Shown here piece by piece: positions 10,049 to 20,830 of a DNA stretch of 64,000 bases. The translations under genes and the position numbers were made by a program. Numbering within the stretch: position 1 is the first letter of the stretch; each line of letters begins with the position of its first letter. Source of the stretch: Pseudopyrenochaeta lycopersici. Its lineage: Eukaryota; Ascomycota; Dothideomycetes; Pleosporales; Pseudopyrenochaetaceae. The stretch is taken from positions 210,735-274,734 of the forward strand of contig NHZP01000062.1 in assembly GCA_003313425.1 (NCBI GenBank), written 5' to 3'. The notes under the pieces are model-generated. The model did no database searches. It was not told the DNA's origin and saw nothing but the letters and a program-made list of their open reading frames with translations.

Positions 10049-12230
10049 CTACAGTTCTAGTGTTGAGAAACGACTATTAGCCAGCTCCCCTACTGCCGAA
10101 GTACTCGAGAAGCTCAGCTGCGTCGCACTCGGTGTCAGCTGCTCGCTACCCTCCTCACCCTCCACTTCGCGGTTGCTCTTATCGTTGCCTAAGCCTGCTG
10201 GCGACCCTAGTGTAATAAGCCCTTGCGCATCCCAGTTTGCAAGCAGTTCGCTTGCCTCCATTACCTCTACACTCATACTTTGACGCCGCTTATCAAGGAG
10301 GATACCAGCAAGGGAGAAGACCCTCTCTGGCTCGTCGCTCATAGGTGGGATAGAGAGGATATCAATCGCCATTCGGGCGAGGCGAGGATAACGGCCACGA
10401 ACCTCAGCGGAATGCCAGTACTTGATAGGATTAACACTGCGTACTCGCGGCTTACTTATCCACTCATCGTACTCATCTGCAGTCGTAGCAACAATAGGAT
10501 CATCCTCATCAATTGCAGCGGCGAGGTAGGTTCTTAGTGCGCCCAATATAGGTGGCTTTTTACTTAGTAATCTTGTTGATGTGGCTTCAAGTTCGCCTGG
10601 CAAGTCTTTATACTCGCGCTGCCACAGATCTCTCACTGATTGCTTCGCAGTCTTTAGCCAAGCTCTACCTGCTTGCTGCTTCCATTGCCGGTTAATAAAG
10701 TGCCACTTGCGGCGTGGGTCGAGTACAATGGCGGCTGCCAGTGCTGGTGAGCGATCCATAAGGCAATAGTACTCATCTGCCTTCGCCCATCCATGTTCGA
10801 GCAATGCGTGTATCCTCGTATCGCGACCAGCGTACTCAGCCTTAGCATCCTCAAGACGACTGAGGATACATTCAAGCGTAGGTAAGACGTAGCCAACTCC
10901 TACAAAATCGCCAGCGCTGGCGTCGCCTTGCAGAGCCATTGTTGCTTCAAAGAGTGGCTGGAGGAGGCCTTGAAAAGTTTGCAGTACGCCCCAATCATCG
11001 TGTGTGAAGCGATTTTTAAATACCCACAACGACAGTGAGTCTTTGCCTTTTTGAACGCGCTTGCCGCTGCTAACTGCTATAGAGTAGCGGTTGCTCTCGT
11101 CGTCGATGAATGTGTCAACCTCAGCCATAAGTTCCACTGCGCGATCAATCATAAGATAAGTGCTGTTCCACCGCGTCTGCTGGTCCTGTACAAGCTCTAA
11201 GCGGTAAGGCTTTATAAGCTTTTTCTTGCGCTCACGCTCACAAACTTTCAGCCATCTCTCGTGCCTCTGAGGGCTCTTACGCACCCATTTTACAACATTG
11301 TGAATCTTTCCAACAGGTCCTTGGCACTGCCAGAGCATTACTTCATCGCGAGAATCCTTTAGTAGCTGGTTCTCGGCCTCATATATATCCTTTCGATCAC
11401 CAAACAAGAGGGATCTCGCTACCAAGTTGATGACATGGCCCATACAACGTAATCGCCGCTGGTGAGCCCATGAAGCCTCTGGAACGTTAAGAAGCTTTGC
11501 CAACGCGTCAATAGCTGTATCGTTGTTCCTAGCATTGTCAAGGACAAAGTAGCCAAGCTTGCCCACAATTCCATATGTCTTGGCAATTCGATATACATCC
11601 TGGGCGATATTAACGCCCTCGTGAGAGTCGTAAAACGGTGAGAGGCCTAGTAGAAGCTTACAGTTGGTGCCCTCACAGTTAGCGAGGTGAGCAACTACTC
11701 CATTAACTGCATGTAAGTTTGGTGACGTCCACAAGTCGAATGCGAGGTGGATCATGCCTGGAGCTTGCTGCAAAAGCTGTATTATCTCACGCTGATGGTA
11801 TTTTAGATCTTCAAGCACTCGCCGGGCAATCGTACGCCTATTGTTTATAGCCCTTGGGGTTTGAACTAGTGGTTGCAACGTGGCCAGAAATTCGAGGAAT
11901 TCAGGGTCATCAACACGCTGAAATGGGATCCTACGCCTCACCACCCACCTCCTTAGAGCTTGGTTAATCCTCTCGAAGTCGGTATTTCGGACTAATCGAG
12001 CAATAATGCGTTGGTGATCGCTTCGAGATGGGTCAAGGCCACACGAACGAAACCAGTTAGCAAGCTTAAAGTCCTCTAGGCTCTCGTCTTCTGCAAGCTT
12101 TGGGTGGTGCTGAGCCATGTGCTTGCGCACGCTTTGGACACCTCTCGTTACGTTGTAGGTAATCTCCTTCCCGTTTAGGTAACACGGCTTGCACAACCAG
12201 AATCTCGCCTTAGTCATTCGATCTTTCTGC
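10049..12230 (-). CDS. hAT-A transposase, main part (3' of the hAT-B insertion)
   Basis: Open frame for the bulk of a hAT (hobo/Activator/Tam3) transposase. From its N-terminal side it shows a BED-like segment (FWLCKPC and later HMAQHH), the catalytic-core landmarks FDLWTSPN, LGYFVLDNARNND and RLRCMGHVINLVARSLLF, the QQTRWNSTYLMID segment, and the C-terminal dimerisation motif IDILSIPPMSDEPERVFS. The nominal ATG at 12217 is internal: the true start lies beyond hAT-B, at 15208-15575. Joining the two sides at the GCAGAAAG target site keeps the frame. Residues 1-120 or so are separated from this part by about 3 kb, so the gene is currently inactive unless hAT-B excises. Confidence 0.88.
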
Positions 12231-15199
12231 CAGGGTAGTAGGTAACTTATATAACATAATTGGAAGGGCAGTTCCAGTTATATAATAACCGCTTGAGGGC
12301 AGTTATATTATGTTATATAGTTACCTAAAATGCCAAGACTGGGTTAGTAAGCCCTTCGAAAAGTGAGATGAATGCATGAAGCTCAAAATAGGTGCCAATA
12401 TTTATATAAACTTCTTTATTAGGAAGTCTCCGCCGATGTAGAGAGACTTAGGAGGCCTTCTAGCACCGGCACGGCCGCCGTAGCTTCATCTCTCATTGCA
12501 TTACTCTCCTCCAGCACCTCCCTAGCCAAATCACCTGCCATTGTCCTTCCGTCCCTAGCTGTTAATCTAATCCAGCTCTTCAAACACTCACTCTGCTCAA
12601 CAACCTCAGCGCCAAGTTGGTGTCGCTCCCATGTTATTGTACGCCTGGCTCCGGAGAATACGCGTTCGCTTTCGGCCGACATCGCTGGGATAGAGAGGAG
12701 ATCGATCGCCATGCGTGAGAGGCGTGGGAAGTTGTTACGCTGGGTAGGTTCGAGCCACCAATCAAGGGCAGAGCCAGCAATACTCGGTATGGGGTTGCCC
12801 TATAAGAGAAAGATGTTAGTAAAAGTTGTAGGCAGCAAGATCCTATAAGAATCACCTCAATAAACTGCTTAAACTCATCTGATGATGTAGACCTAGCCAT
12901 CTCCCTTTCAAATCGGTGTCGTTCAAGGGCATTGGTAATGGACTCTGGGTCAATTGGCGTTGAAGCTTCACATGGAATAGCCACAAACTTATATTCCTTC
13001 ATCCACAATCTCCGTACGGCGTCAATTGCCCGATCCATCGTACCTGGGTAAACTTCTTCAACAGCTTTCCACTCATCCTCAAGATATCGTCTCCGGAAGG
13101 TAGGATTAAGAAGCAGTGCGCCAGCGTATGCAGGTGTTCGATCGGTAAGTTTGTAATACTTGTCAAATGCGAACCACATGGACAAAAGCGATGCAGAGAG
13201 GTTGGTGTCGGCCGTATGCTCGCTCTGCTTCGTTTTAATATGGCTGATAAGGTAATCCATTGACTCTAGCACCTGATCGAGCGTCGCATTATCCCGTTCG
13301 AGAATGGCGGTAGTGTCGCGAAAGGGCTTTAAAATATCCCTCGTCTCCTTCAAGCTCTCCCACTCATCGCGATCGATAAAGTTCTTCTGCATATCATCCC
13401 AGTTCTTATCAATAAAGACTCTTACGTAGTTCTCTAGTTGAATTGCCGCCTCCAACATTGTTAGCCATGAATTCCAGCGCGTATCATTGTCCCGGGGGAG
13501 GATTCTTCCAGCTAGTTCAACAAATCTTTGATACCGACATGGTGAGCGACGGAGCCATACAGCGACGTTGTGGATCTTTCCTAGTGGACCAAACTTTCTC
13601 CACTCTTCCTGAGTAGTCTCATTCTGATCATACTCGTCCTCTGAGTGAAGTCCAAGCCTCTCTTCCTCTTGCCGAAGCTCCTCTGCTGCCTTAATAGCTA
13701 GCTCTACCGCATCTTTATTCCTTGTAAAGAGGAAGGCTTGGCAAGCCAAGTTAAGAATATGACCCATACATCGAATTCGGTGTTGCTGAGCGCCCCAGTG
13801 TTGGAAGCGACGAGCGAGAAGGCGGCAAATCTTATCATTTGAACCGTGGTTGTCTCCTGTATATAGGCAATTAGCCATTAAATAGACTTCGAAGGGTTTT
13901 ATTATTAGATTTAATGCCTACCAGTAATATAACCTAACCGTTCTTCGTTAATCTCGTACTCCTGCAGGACTTTAAAGAATATTTGCTCCTGTTCATCAGC
14001 ACCATGACCATCCTTGTGCTCACGAAGAGCTAATGTAGCCTTCTGCAACCTCCCTAGCTTGTCCACAAAGTGAGCCGTAATCGCCTGGTAGTGGCTCTTG
14101 TTTGGTGAGGTCCAAATATCCGTAGTAAAGTGTATTTTAGAGAGCGATTCAGCAAGCTTTTGCTTAATAACTTCCTTTTGAACTTTATATGTCTTTCCTA
14201 GCAGCTTTCTAACAGACCAGCGAGACTTTTTAACCGGACCGTCGCGCTCAACCAGTGTGTAATTTGATATCTTCATGAGGAGGTGGAACTCAGGCCACTC
14301 GACTATCGTGTGAGGGAGGTTGTGGTTGACTATCATCATAACCAGTACGTTTAGCCAGTCAGCTTGGTTCACCGAATCGCGAAGAACTCGAGCCTTTAGG
14401 GCCTCCGCTGTACTCTCTGCACGCTGTTGCTGGATGTTAAAGCTAGCAGCGAGGCGATTCGACTCCTCTTCCACCTTTGGTTTCTTATTCGATAAAATAT
14501 GCAGGCCGTGAGTTGTCCGGAGATGCAGGCGGAAGGCAGTTGCACTAGTAAGTCCCTTTCTACACCGCCTGCAGTAAAAGATCTCTTGATTCGAGTTGCC
14601 ACGCTGTGGTTTGCCTTCAGGAGGCTCATCTAATGCAAAGCTCCAAAGTTCATCTGCCTCCCGTGCTCTCCGGCGCCTTTTTTGTGGTATACCGGCTTGG
14701 TGGTGCGTGTCCTTGCGGGCAAGCGTTAAGTCGTCAAAGTCGCGCGAATCAAGCTCGGAGATCGTTGAGAGTTCTTCGCTGGCTTCTTCTTGGGCTCGTC
14801 GAGAAGCCCTAGTTGTTCTTTGGGTCCTATCCATAGTGTATTTGAAAATGCAGGGAGGGACCAAAAAGATGTGGATGGCAGAGTGCAGATGTTACCTTTT
14901 TGGCAGGGCTCAGGGGTCGGTACGGGACATAGAGCCCCCAAGCGACGCGCGCACAGGCGGAATATGTTTAAAACTAGCCCCTTTTGTAGGTAAAATGGGC
15001 TCGAGCGTCCTTGATTTACCTGGCAACTTTGACACCTCACATCTCCATGCAGCGGCCAGCAACACCAAAAGATACTGTAGAGTTATATAACTATATAACT
15101 TAGGCAACATAACTGCCTGAGGCAGTTACAGTTATGTATTATGTAGTTATCTAACAATATAACTATATAATATAACATAATTATTACCTACATGCCTGC
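12231..15199 (-). mobile_element. hAT-B transposon, complete, nested in hAT-A
   Basis: A 2969 bp element with short inverted ends (CAGGGTAGTAGGTAAC at 12231, and CAGGCATGTAGGTAAT read inward from 15199). An exact 8 bp duplication, CTTTCTGC, lies at 12223-12230 and 15200-15207. Removing it with one duplication copy restores the hAT-A reading frame between a GVPIEQK segment and the FWLCKPC segment. The AT-rich subterminal zones near 12240-12340 and 15070-15190 contain repeated TATATAAC/GTTATATA motifs. Confidence 0.93.
12419..14834 (-). CDS. hAT-B transposase, three exons, intact
   Basis: Exon 1 is 14834-13922, exon 2 13856-12856 and exon 3 12799-12419. Both introns have GT-AG ends, and intron 2 has a TACTAAC branch site near its acceptor. 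Frames match across all junctions, giving about 764 residues. The start is the ATG at 14834 (MDRTQRTTRASRRAQ); the longer frame lacks an ATG. Motifs in order: BED finger FYCRRCRKGL with H...H, FTTDIWTSPNKS, TGDNHGSND spanning intron 1, RIRCMGHILNLACQAFLF, RDNDTRWNSWLTML, and the C-terminal LLSIPAMSAESERVFSGARR. No stops or frameshifts, so probably functional. Confidence 0.9.
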
Positions 15200-15207
15200 T
15201 TTCTGCT

Positions 15208-15575
15208 CTATAGGAACCCCATATTTCCACACCCACTGGGTGACTTTAACATCACTAAGAGGCGTTGCAAAGCTTGAGATACGCTCCCAATCAACCCAAC
15301 TGTAGTCAAACTTTAGAGCAGTGGCTGGCTCGTCACCCTGACTTTCTGGTAGCCAGATTGAGTCATCGTTGGTACGCTGTAACTCAGTACGTATAGAGGG
15401 GATCTGCGATAACTTCTGAAAGCTCGTCATCGTTAGTATCGTTAAGATCAAACCTTTGCTGGATAGGAGAGTCCTCATCCTGGATAATAAGCTGCGATAA
15501 TCGTTTACTACGACGTTGTTGCGGTCCAGTGTCGTCAAGATGAGTAGCTAATCGCTTTCGACGATTCTTTAAGCT
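15208..15575 (-). CDS. hAT-A transposase, N-terminal part (5' of the hAT-B insertion)
   Basis: This piece precedes hAT-B on the coding strand and ends at the hAT-B target site. It carries the segment FDYSWVDWERISSF and then WVWKYGVPIEQK, which aligns with the equivalent region of hAT-E (FDYREVEWDRL then WIWQFGVPTEE). Two overlapping frames cover the poorly conserved N-terminus: one starts at the ATG at 15578 and the other contains the conserved part. A frameshift near 15390 or a start further in is therefore possible. Confidence 0.7.
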
Positions 15576-15800
15576 CATGCTGGCAGTCGATAAAGGAGTA
15601 ACAAGAGAAATGGAACGAATTTACAGTAAAACTGTATTAACGCGTTCATGATCTCATCTGTTGACTTCTCCGCTTCCCCGCTTTTGCGACGCGTCTGTAA
15701 ACAAGAACAATAACAAAGCTAACGATAGCCGAACGACGATCGTTCGCCGAACGATCGATCATCGTTTACTGATCGTTTAGACGAACGATGTCCAGGTCTG

Positions 15801-16238
15801 GTTGAGGTGGTACCACCACCAATCAGGAAGGAGAGAGGTCCTGACCCAGCATTTGATCGCCAGCGGGAACACAAGCGCATTCGAATAGACGCTCCGGTCT
15901 CTACAACTGATTTGTATGATCAGTATATATCTACCGATCGGCTTCATGACGACCAGGCAGGTTGCGATGAGGCTATTGCGTACTGGCTATCCCGCTACGA
16001 CTCCCAAAGAGATCTCGCTCGCTTCGCTCTGGATCTGTTCGCGATCTCACCTATGTCAGATGAATGCGAACGCCTCTTTAGTAGCGCAAAGCTTACTATA
16101 GTTGATCGCCGTGGTAGGCTGAAGGCAGATATTATAGAGGCATGTGAGTGTCTTCGGGCCTGGTATGGAAAACCCCAGGCTGAGGAAAACAGCGATATCG
16201 AGGATAGTGAGAATGAAGACGACTGGATTGATAATTAG
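15801..16238 (+). pseudogene. hAT-C transposase, C-terminal fragment
   Basis: Open for about 140 codons, ending at a normal stop at 16238. It contains DLFAISPMSDECERLFSSAK and CECLRAWYGKP, the C-terminal dimerisation region of a hAT transposase. It is clearly closer to hAT-D (47941-50570: LAVPPMSDDCERLFSSAK, CLRAWYGRP) than to the other copies. Everything upstream, including the catalytic core, is absent; the fragment starts at the hAT-A border. Confidence 0.85.
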
Positions 16239-16310
16239 TAGTGAAATACATTTTCTCGGTTTCTTCCTTTTCTTCAGCCTCAGTCTTGGCGGTCTTATTG
16301 GTCTTACCGG

Positions 16311-16738
16311 TAACGTGTTCCACCGGTCATCTGCGAATACCAGTCAACCGCGAACGCGAAAACCCACCAAAAATCAGGAAAACCAACCCATGCAATCTCA
16401 ACAACTACTTAGTGGTATATCTAAAAACTTAATATCTAGCCTTTTACACTTATTTAATAGCTCTTTTTAAATCCTTAGGCTTACAGCATTTACTACTGTC
16501 TAGATATTAAGTTTTTGTATTAGATTTTGTGCTATTTTACTCTCTTGTAAGACTTATTATATAAAATCCTTTAAAAATTTAAAATAAAGCTTAAAATATA
16601 CATAGAAGGTTAGATTTCAAGTTTTAAGATATAATACTAAGTAGTTATGAAGATTGCAAGGGTTCGCTTTTCTGGATTTTGGTGGTTTTTCGCGTTCGCG
16701 GTTGACTGGTATTCGCAGGTGACTGGTGAAACACGTTA
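16311..16738. mobile_element. MITE with about 130 bp inverted arms and TA flanks
   Basis: The arms are long inverted repeats, starting ACGTGTTCCACCGGTCATCT on the left and mirrored on the right ending at 16736. The similarity continues through a GCGAACGCGAAAA block to the region of TAAAAACTTAATATCTAG. The unit is flanked by TA at 16311-16312 and 16737-16738, as for Tc1/mariner-type non-autonomous elements. The central 150 bp is AT-rich and non-coding. The arms differ mainly by C/T and G/A changes. Confidence 0.75.
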
Positions 16739-16739
16739 A

Positions 16740-17100
16740 GACCATACCGGTTATTATGTAAGCAGCTGGTATGGTATGGTTTGACCTCCATACCATACCA
16801 TACCAGACCATTCCGATCACTGCTGCGATCCCTCTCAATATCGCGCGGCATCGCTCGCACGATTTCCAACGATCGCCTTTTAATAGGTGGTGTGAGCGGC
16901 GGGGGCAGAGCGTGCTTGAAGTTTCTGTGGTGGATTCGGGGATGGATTCTGGTTCTTCTGGGACTGGTCCCGGTTCCTTCTCAGGCTCAGGCTCGGGTTC
17001 TGGGGGGCGGTGGAAGTGGCTCCTCAATCTTCGGCACCTCCTGGTTTTTCTTATCCTTTTTCTTCTTTGTGGTCGTAAAATGCGGTAAATCCCCATAGAT
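16740..17100. other. Junction zone with a TATGG palindrome and frayed BTB-gene tail
   Basis: GGTATGGTATGG near 16771-16782 faces CCATACCATACC near 16790-16805, a small hairpin that may be a transposon end. Bases 16960-17100 on the minus strand still encode Pro/Glu-rich and Lys-rich pieces in shifting frames, which look like the original C-terminal tail of the BTB gene. Confidence 0.4.
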
Positions 17101-17142
17101 CCTCCTCTTTGACGGGCTCCGGCTCCAGCTCCGGCTCTGGAG

Positions 17143-18662
17143 CTAGTTCGGGCTCTGCAGGTGGTTCAGATTCTGGCGGGGGCCCCTCAACGAGGCCCTT
17201 CTTCTTTTCTTCCTGTCCTTTGCTGTACTGCCAAAACTGAATCCCCAGTCATCCTCTGCCTCTTTGACTCTAAGCATTTCTTCTTCCGCCGCAGCAGCAG
17301 CAGCGGCGGCGGCCTCTTCTTCTTTTCGTTGTTGCTCCCTCTGAAGCTTCTTCATTTCTTTCCACGTCATTTTCTTCCCTGTGAAGCCCCACATTGATTC
17401 TTCCTCTTGTTGTTCTCCAGATTCAGACTTTAGAGCTGGACTTGCCTGGTTTCCGGCCTCGTTTGCGTGTGTCGGCTCGTACGGCTCTTCGCATACTTGA
17501 GCGGGTCCTGATTCTTCCATGTCTGGGTCTTCGTGTATGTCGCTCACCTCTTGGTGGGGGACTTCTTCTACTGGGCTTTCTGAAACCGCACAATTGCGAA
17601 CTGAAGAATCCCCCAGAGATATGACATCGTCGACGTCTTCGCAAGTTGCATTTGGAAATTCGAAGGAGATCTCATCACTCGTTGTGGGCGTGCCTGTCTC
17701 ATGCCTGCCGGGGCAATGATATATCTGTACAGCTGGAGATCCCACGTCCGCAGCCTCGTTCAACACTTGATCGGGCTCGTCCGTATCTCGGCAGTGGCTC
17801 TCTCGTGTTTGCAATGTGTGGGTAAGCTTGTCGCTGAATATCTCCAGCAGATGATACATCATGAACCTGTGCAGTGTACCGTTACCCACACTCTCAACAA
17901 AGGCCTTGCTGGTGAAGACAGTATAGTCGAGTTCGAATTGCTCCTTGGCTCTAGCTTGCAGGTATTCGTGGAACCAGCACCAAGTAATTTTTGAGAACTC
18001 CTTTCTGACCGTGTCCAAAATCTCAACAAGGGCCATGTCCCTGCCATACTTTTTGATTTGCTCTTTTGCGAGCGTTTCGAGGTCTGGCAACTCGTAATTG
18101 GAGGCAAGAATAAACGTCAAGAGGGCGTGTCGGAATTTGATATGTACTTGTGTCTCGGAATCTTCTACTTCTGCTTCAAGTGTTTGATATGTGCCCATGT
18201 AGAGGTAATGGACGAGGGTATGTCCTGTAGCTGCGCTCACGCCCGGCAGGCAAATCATCCCTCCGGCATCGGTGGTCGACCACTTCGGGGAACGTAGAAG
18301 ATATTTTGGTACCCAATAGGTAGCAAGCCCTGGGCCGACATCGATTGCCACGGTGCTGCAGGCGTAAGGGCTGCAAGTGGTCATTAGCGAACAGATCCAG
18401 GTTTGAGCGAGCGCTAGGGCTCAGCTTACGAGGTTGTGGGCTTGTTGGATTTCAGTTCAGACTTTTTTCCTGGGTCTGCTGTTGCTTCGTCCACGCGGGT
18501 GCCATGGACAGTCGGTTTATCCTCTGCCACGACAACCTCTTCTTTTGCATGTACATTGTTTTCTGCAGTTTGACCGAGGTACATAGTCGCGTCGCCTTCA
18601 CCTGGTGCATCAACCACAGCCTCACTTGACTTGGCAGTGCTAGATTTCTTCTTCTTCGCCAT
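17143..18662 (-). CDS. BTB/POZ domain protein with damaged 3' tail
   Basis: Exon 1 is 18662-18430 (basic and acidic, starts MAKKKKSS). Intron 18371-18429 is GT-AG with a CTAAT branch site. Exon 2 is 18370-17143. The BTB fold follows the junction: a WVPKYLLR segment, SGVSAATG-like loop and HTLVHYLYMGTYQTLE, the usual end of the domain. An alpha-helical segment with Cys and Trp follows, then an acidic low-complexity region, a poly-Ala run and WGF motifs. The frame ends at 17143, but the next frame over carries a plausible continuation (Pro/Glu repeats, then EEDLWGF), and a third frame carries a Lys-rich stretch. Frameshifts near 17205 and 17095 therefore probably truncated the tail. BTB proteins usually act as dimerising adaptors, for example for cullin-3. 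Its true partner is unknown. Confidence 0.75.
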
Positions 18663-19350
18663 TGGGATGATTCGATGGACGAATACAATACTATGCGGGA
18701 CCAAGATTCGCGAAGAGGTGGAGACTTCGAAGAGATCCGAATGTGTCTCCGGTATCAGGTATTAGGCAACAGCGACAAGGCTGAACATGTACCCTCTGCG
18801 ACCAGACGCTTACCCGGCCAACAAGGGCCAGTTAGCATTCACCACGACGCTCGTGCAACATCGAAACCCCTCCCCGGCGCCACATCATGCAATAAGCCAT
18901 GCGAAGATCCAATGAAGTCGCTGAAATCAATCTTTGTTTGCGGAAGGACTTGCCTTTTGACTAGTGACCTAAATCTTTGGCGCTAGCGCATTCAATCCAT
19001 GCCGTTCTATTATTCACAGGCCATGAAAATAGTGAGGGTGGAAGTGGCCTAGTGTGGTCTGGAACAACAGTTGCTATTATGCTGTTTAAGTGCATCGTTG
19101 GATTGAGCAGTCTCCTACGGCGGGGTGGAATGCCTTGAAAACAGGAAGACAAATCAACAAAGCTGTTGAGACCCCTTGGCAGCGTCAGTGGCGTATTATG
19201 CTTTGAATGAGTTCAAGTTGGCGTCGCGTTGTGCCTCGTGTGGTGATTGGGACATCTGCGCTCAAGCAGGGACTGACGCAGTGCGCCTCATTGACTTCCC
19301 CACTTTTTCAGCCGACCTCAGCCCGTGATAAAAACGCTCGATCCACATAC
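18663..19350. other. Intergenic stretch between the first BTB gene and the Tc1 remnant
   Basis: No reading frame with a recognisable domain on either strand. It holds the promoter side of the leftward BTB gene. Confidence 0.45.
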
Positions 19351-20700
19351 AGTGACCCCGCAATAGTTTCCGCCGCGCATGCACGAGCCACCCTCTCAAG
19401 CACATGTACACCAAACTTCAACACTATATATCTTAGCCAAAATATTATATAATTAATTTTTTTTTTGGGTTAAGAGTTGCATAGATATTTAGTATTTTGT
19501 TTGCCATCCTCGTGCCTTTTTATATGCAGTAATTCGTTGTCGCATACTTAAGATGAGGCGCTTGATAAGCTTAGCTAGTATGCGCCGCCAGCACTCTTTT
19601 AATGCACTGTAAAAGCCATCCCACTCTTCTATAGCTTAGCTGTAATTGTTATATTATAGATAGAATTTGTACATGCGCTTCTTTAGGTACTACTAGAGGT
19701 GCTTAATTAGGTTGAGATTAGGTAAGTATGCTAGCTATTTGATAGTGGTGATGTGGTGCTTGCGCAGAAACTTACGCGTCGCTGCAGCTGTGTGTATGCG
19801 CGCGTTATCCTGCATAAAAAGCTGAGAACGACGCTAAGATAGTAGAAGCCCTTTAGTTAAGGCCTTAATGTAACTTTTAGCAGAGTACCTATACTTTAGA
19901 GCATTAAAATTACGCTCTATTATAACTAGAGGACTTCTCTAGGCATACTTACGTTTATCTAACCATATTAAACCCTATACTATTTATGACACCTTTTTAC
20001 TGCAGCTATAGGTTTAGAGCATTATTATCTTCTATTTCTTTTATAAATTTTAAAAAACCTACTCTTAGTTTTGCCCTAAGCCCTTCTAAACTAAGCATTT
20101 ATTAGAGAACTTAAGCGTGCGCTAATGCTAGGGGAATTAAGAGTACTCCTTGCAGAACTTAAGGCGCCTCAACGCATCCCCGCGATAGAGCTTAGGACGC
20201 TTTTTATAAGGAGATTTAGTGAGGCCTTGTCTTTTAAAGTATTAGGATAGTGTGCTAGAGCTAGGCGGCTTCGAAGAGGTGCTATCTGGATTCATAACCA
20301 CTACTACTTTAGCTAGCTCTTTGTACTTAATTTTTAGCTGCGCACGTGCTTTGCGATAGATAATCTTCTTTTAATAAAGCGATAGTATAGGTGGCCGGCC
20401 GCTGCGAGGTTTATCTGGAGTTGTGCCTGTTTAGTAATATTTCTTCCTGAGGTCGCGTATAGCGCGTTCACTCCGGCCATACGCGTCAGCAACTTAAGTA
20501 ACTGTAGAACCACCATGCAGTATCCTAATAATTTAATCTCGCTGCTGGACTATTAAATTAGGGCCTCTACGCGTATTTTAGTCTATTTCTTGTAAAATTT
20601 AGCGATGTAGTGGCATAGTTATGATACTTGAAAGTTGAGAAGGAGATGTTGTGAGGGACCGCGTCGCGCTAGTGCGGCGGAAACTTTTGCGGGGTCACTG
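19351..20700 (-). mobile_element. Tc1/mariner copy 1, RIP-inactivated
   Basis: Exactly 1350 bp, flanked by TA (19349-19350 and 20701-20702). The ends CAGTGACCCCGCAA... are inverted. It is the same element as 43839-45188 in the opposite orientation and of the same length. Comparing a few hundred bases, nearly all differences are C-to-T or G-to-A, mostly CpA to TpA, which is the RIP signature. The transposase frame is destroyed by stops; only short pieces remain, such as 20334-20516. It lies 130 bp upstream of the second BTB gene. Confidence 0.93.
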
Positions 20701-20830
20701 TAGCAGCTACGCAATTCAGTTGCCTCGCAGCGCCCAATATCATCTCTTCCCCATATGCATGGCTGCCTGTTCCCTTGACACCACTTACATTTTCCTGTCC
20801 TCAACTGCCCTTGTGTTGGACCTTTCGAAC

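Larger units (their letters stand above)
9734..15800 (-). mobile_element. hAT-A transposon, split by nested hAT-B
   Basis: The ends are inverted copies of CAGACCTGGACATCGTTCG (9734 onward, and its complement ending 15800). Both subterminal zones carry several copies of the palindrome AACGATCGTT, likely transposase-binding sites. Without hAT-B (12231-15199) the element is about 3.1 kb, normal for this superfamily. The flanks do not give a matching 8 bp duplication: TCGAGGAC on the left against GTTGAGGT on the right. The left flank is a HET gene and the right flank is a hAT-C fragment. Confidence 0.85.

Noticed and set aside
18452..18688. Separate small gene next to the first BTB gene
   Set aside because: The region is the first exon of the BTB gene: a 59 bp intron with matching phase joins it to the BTB domain.
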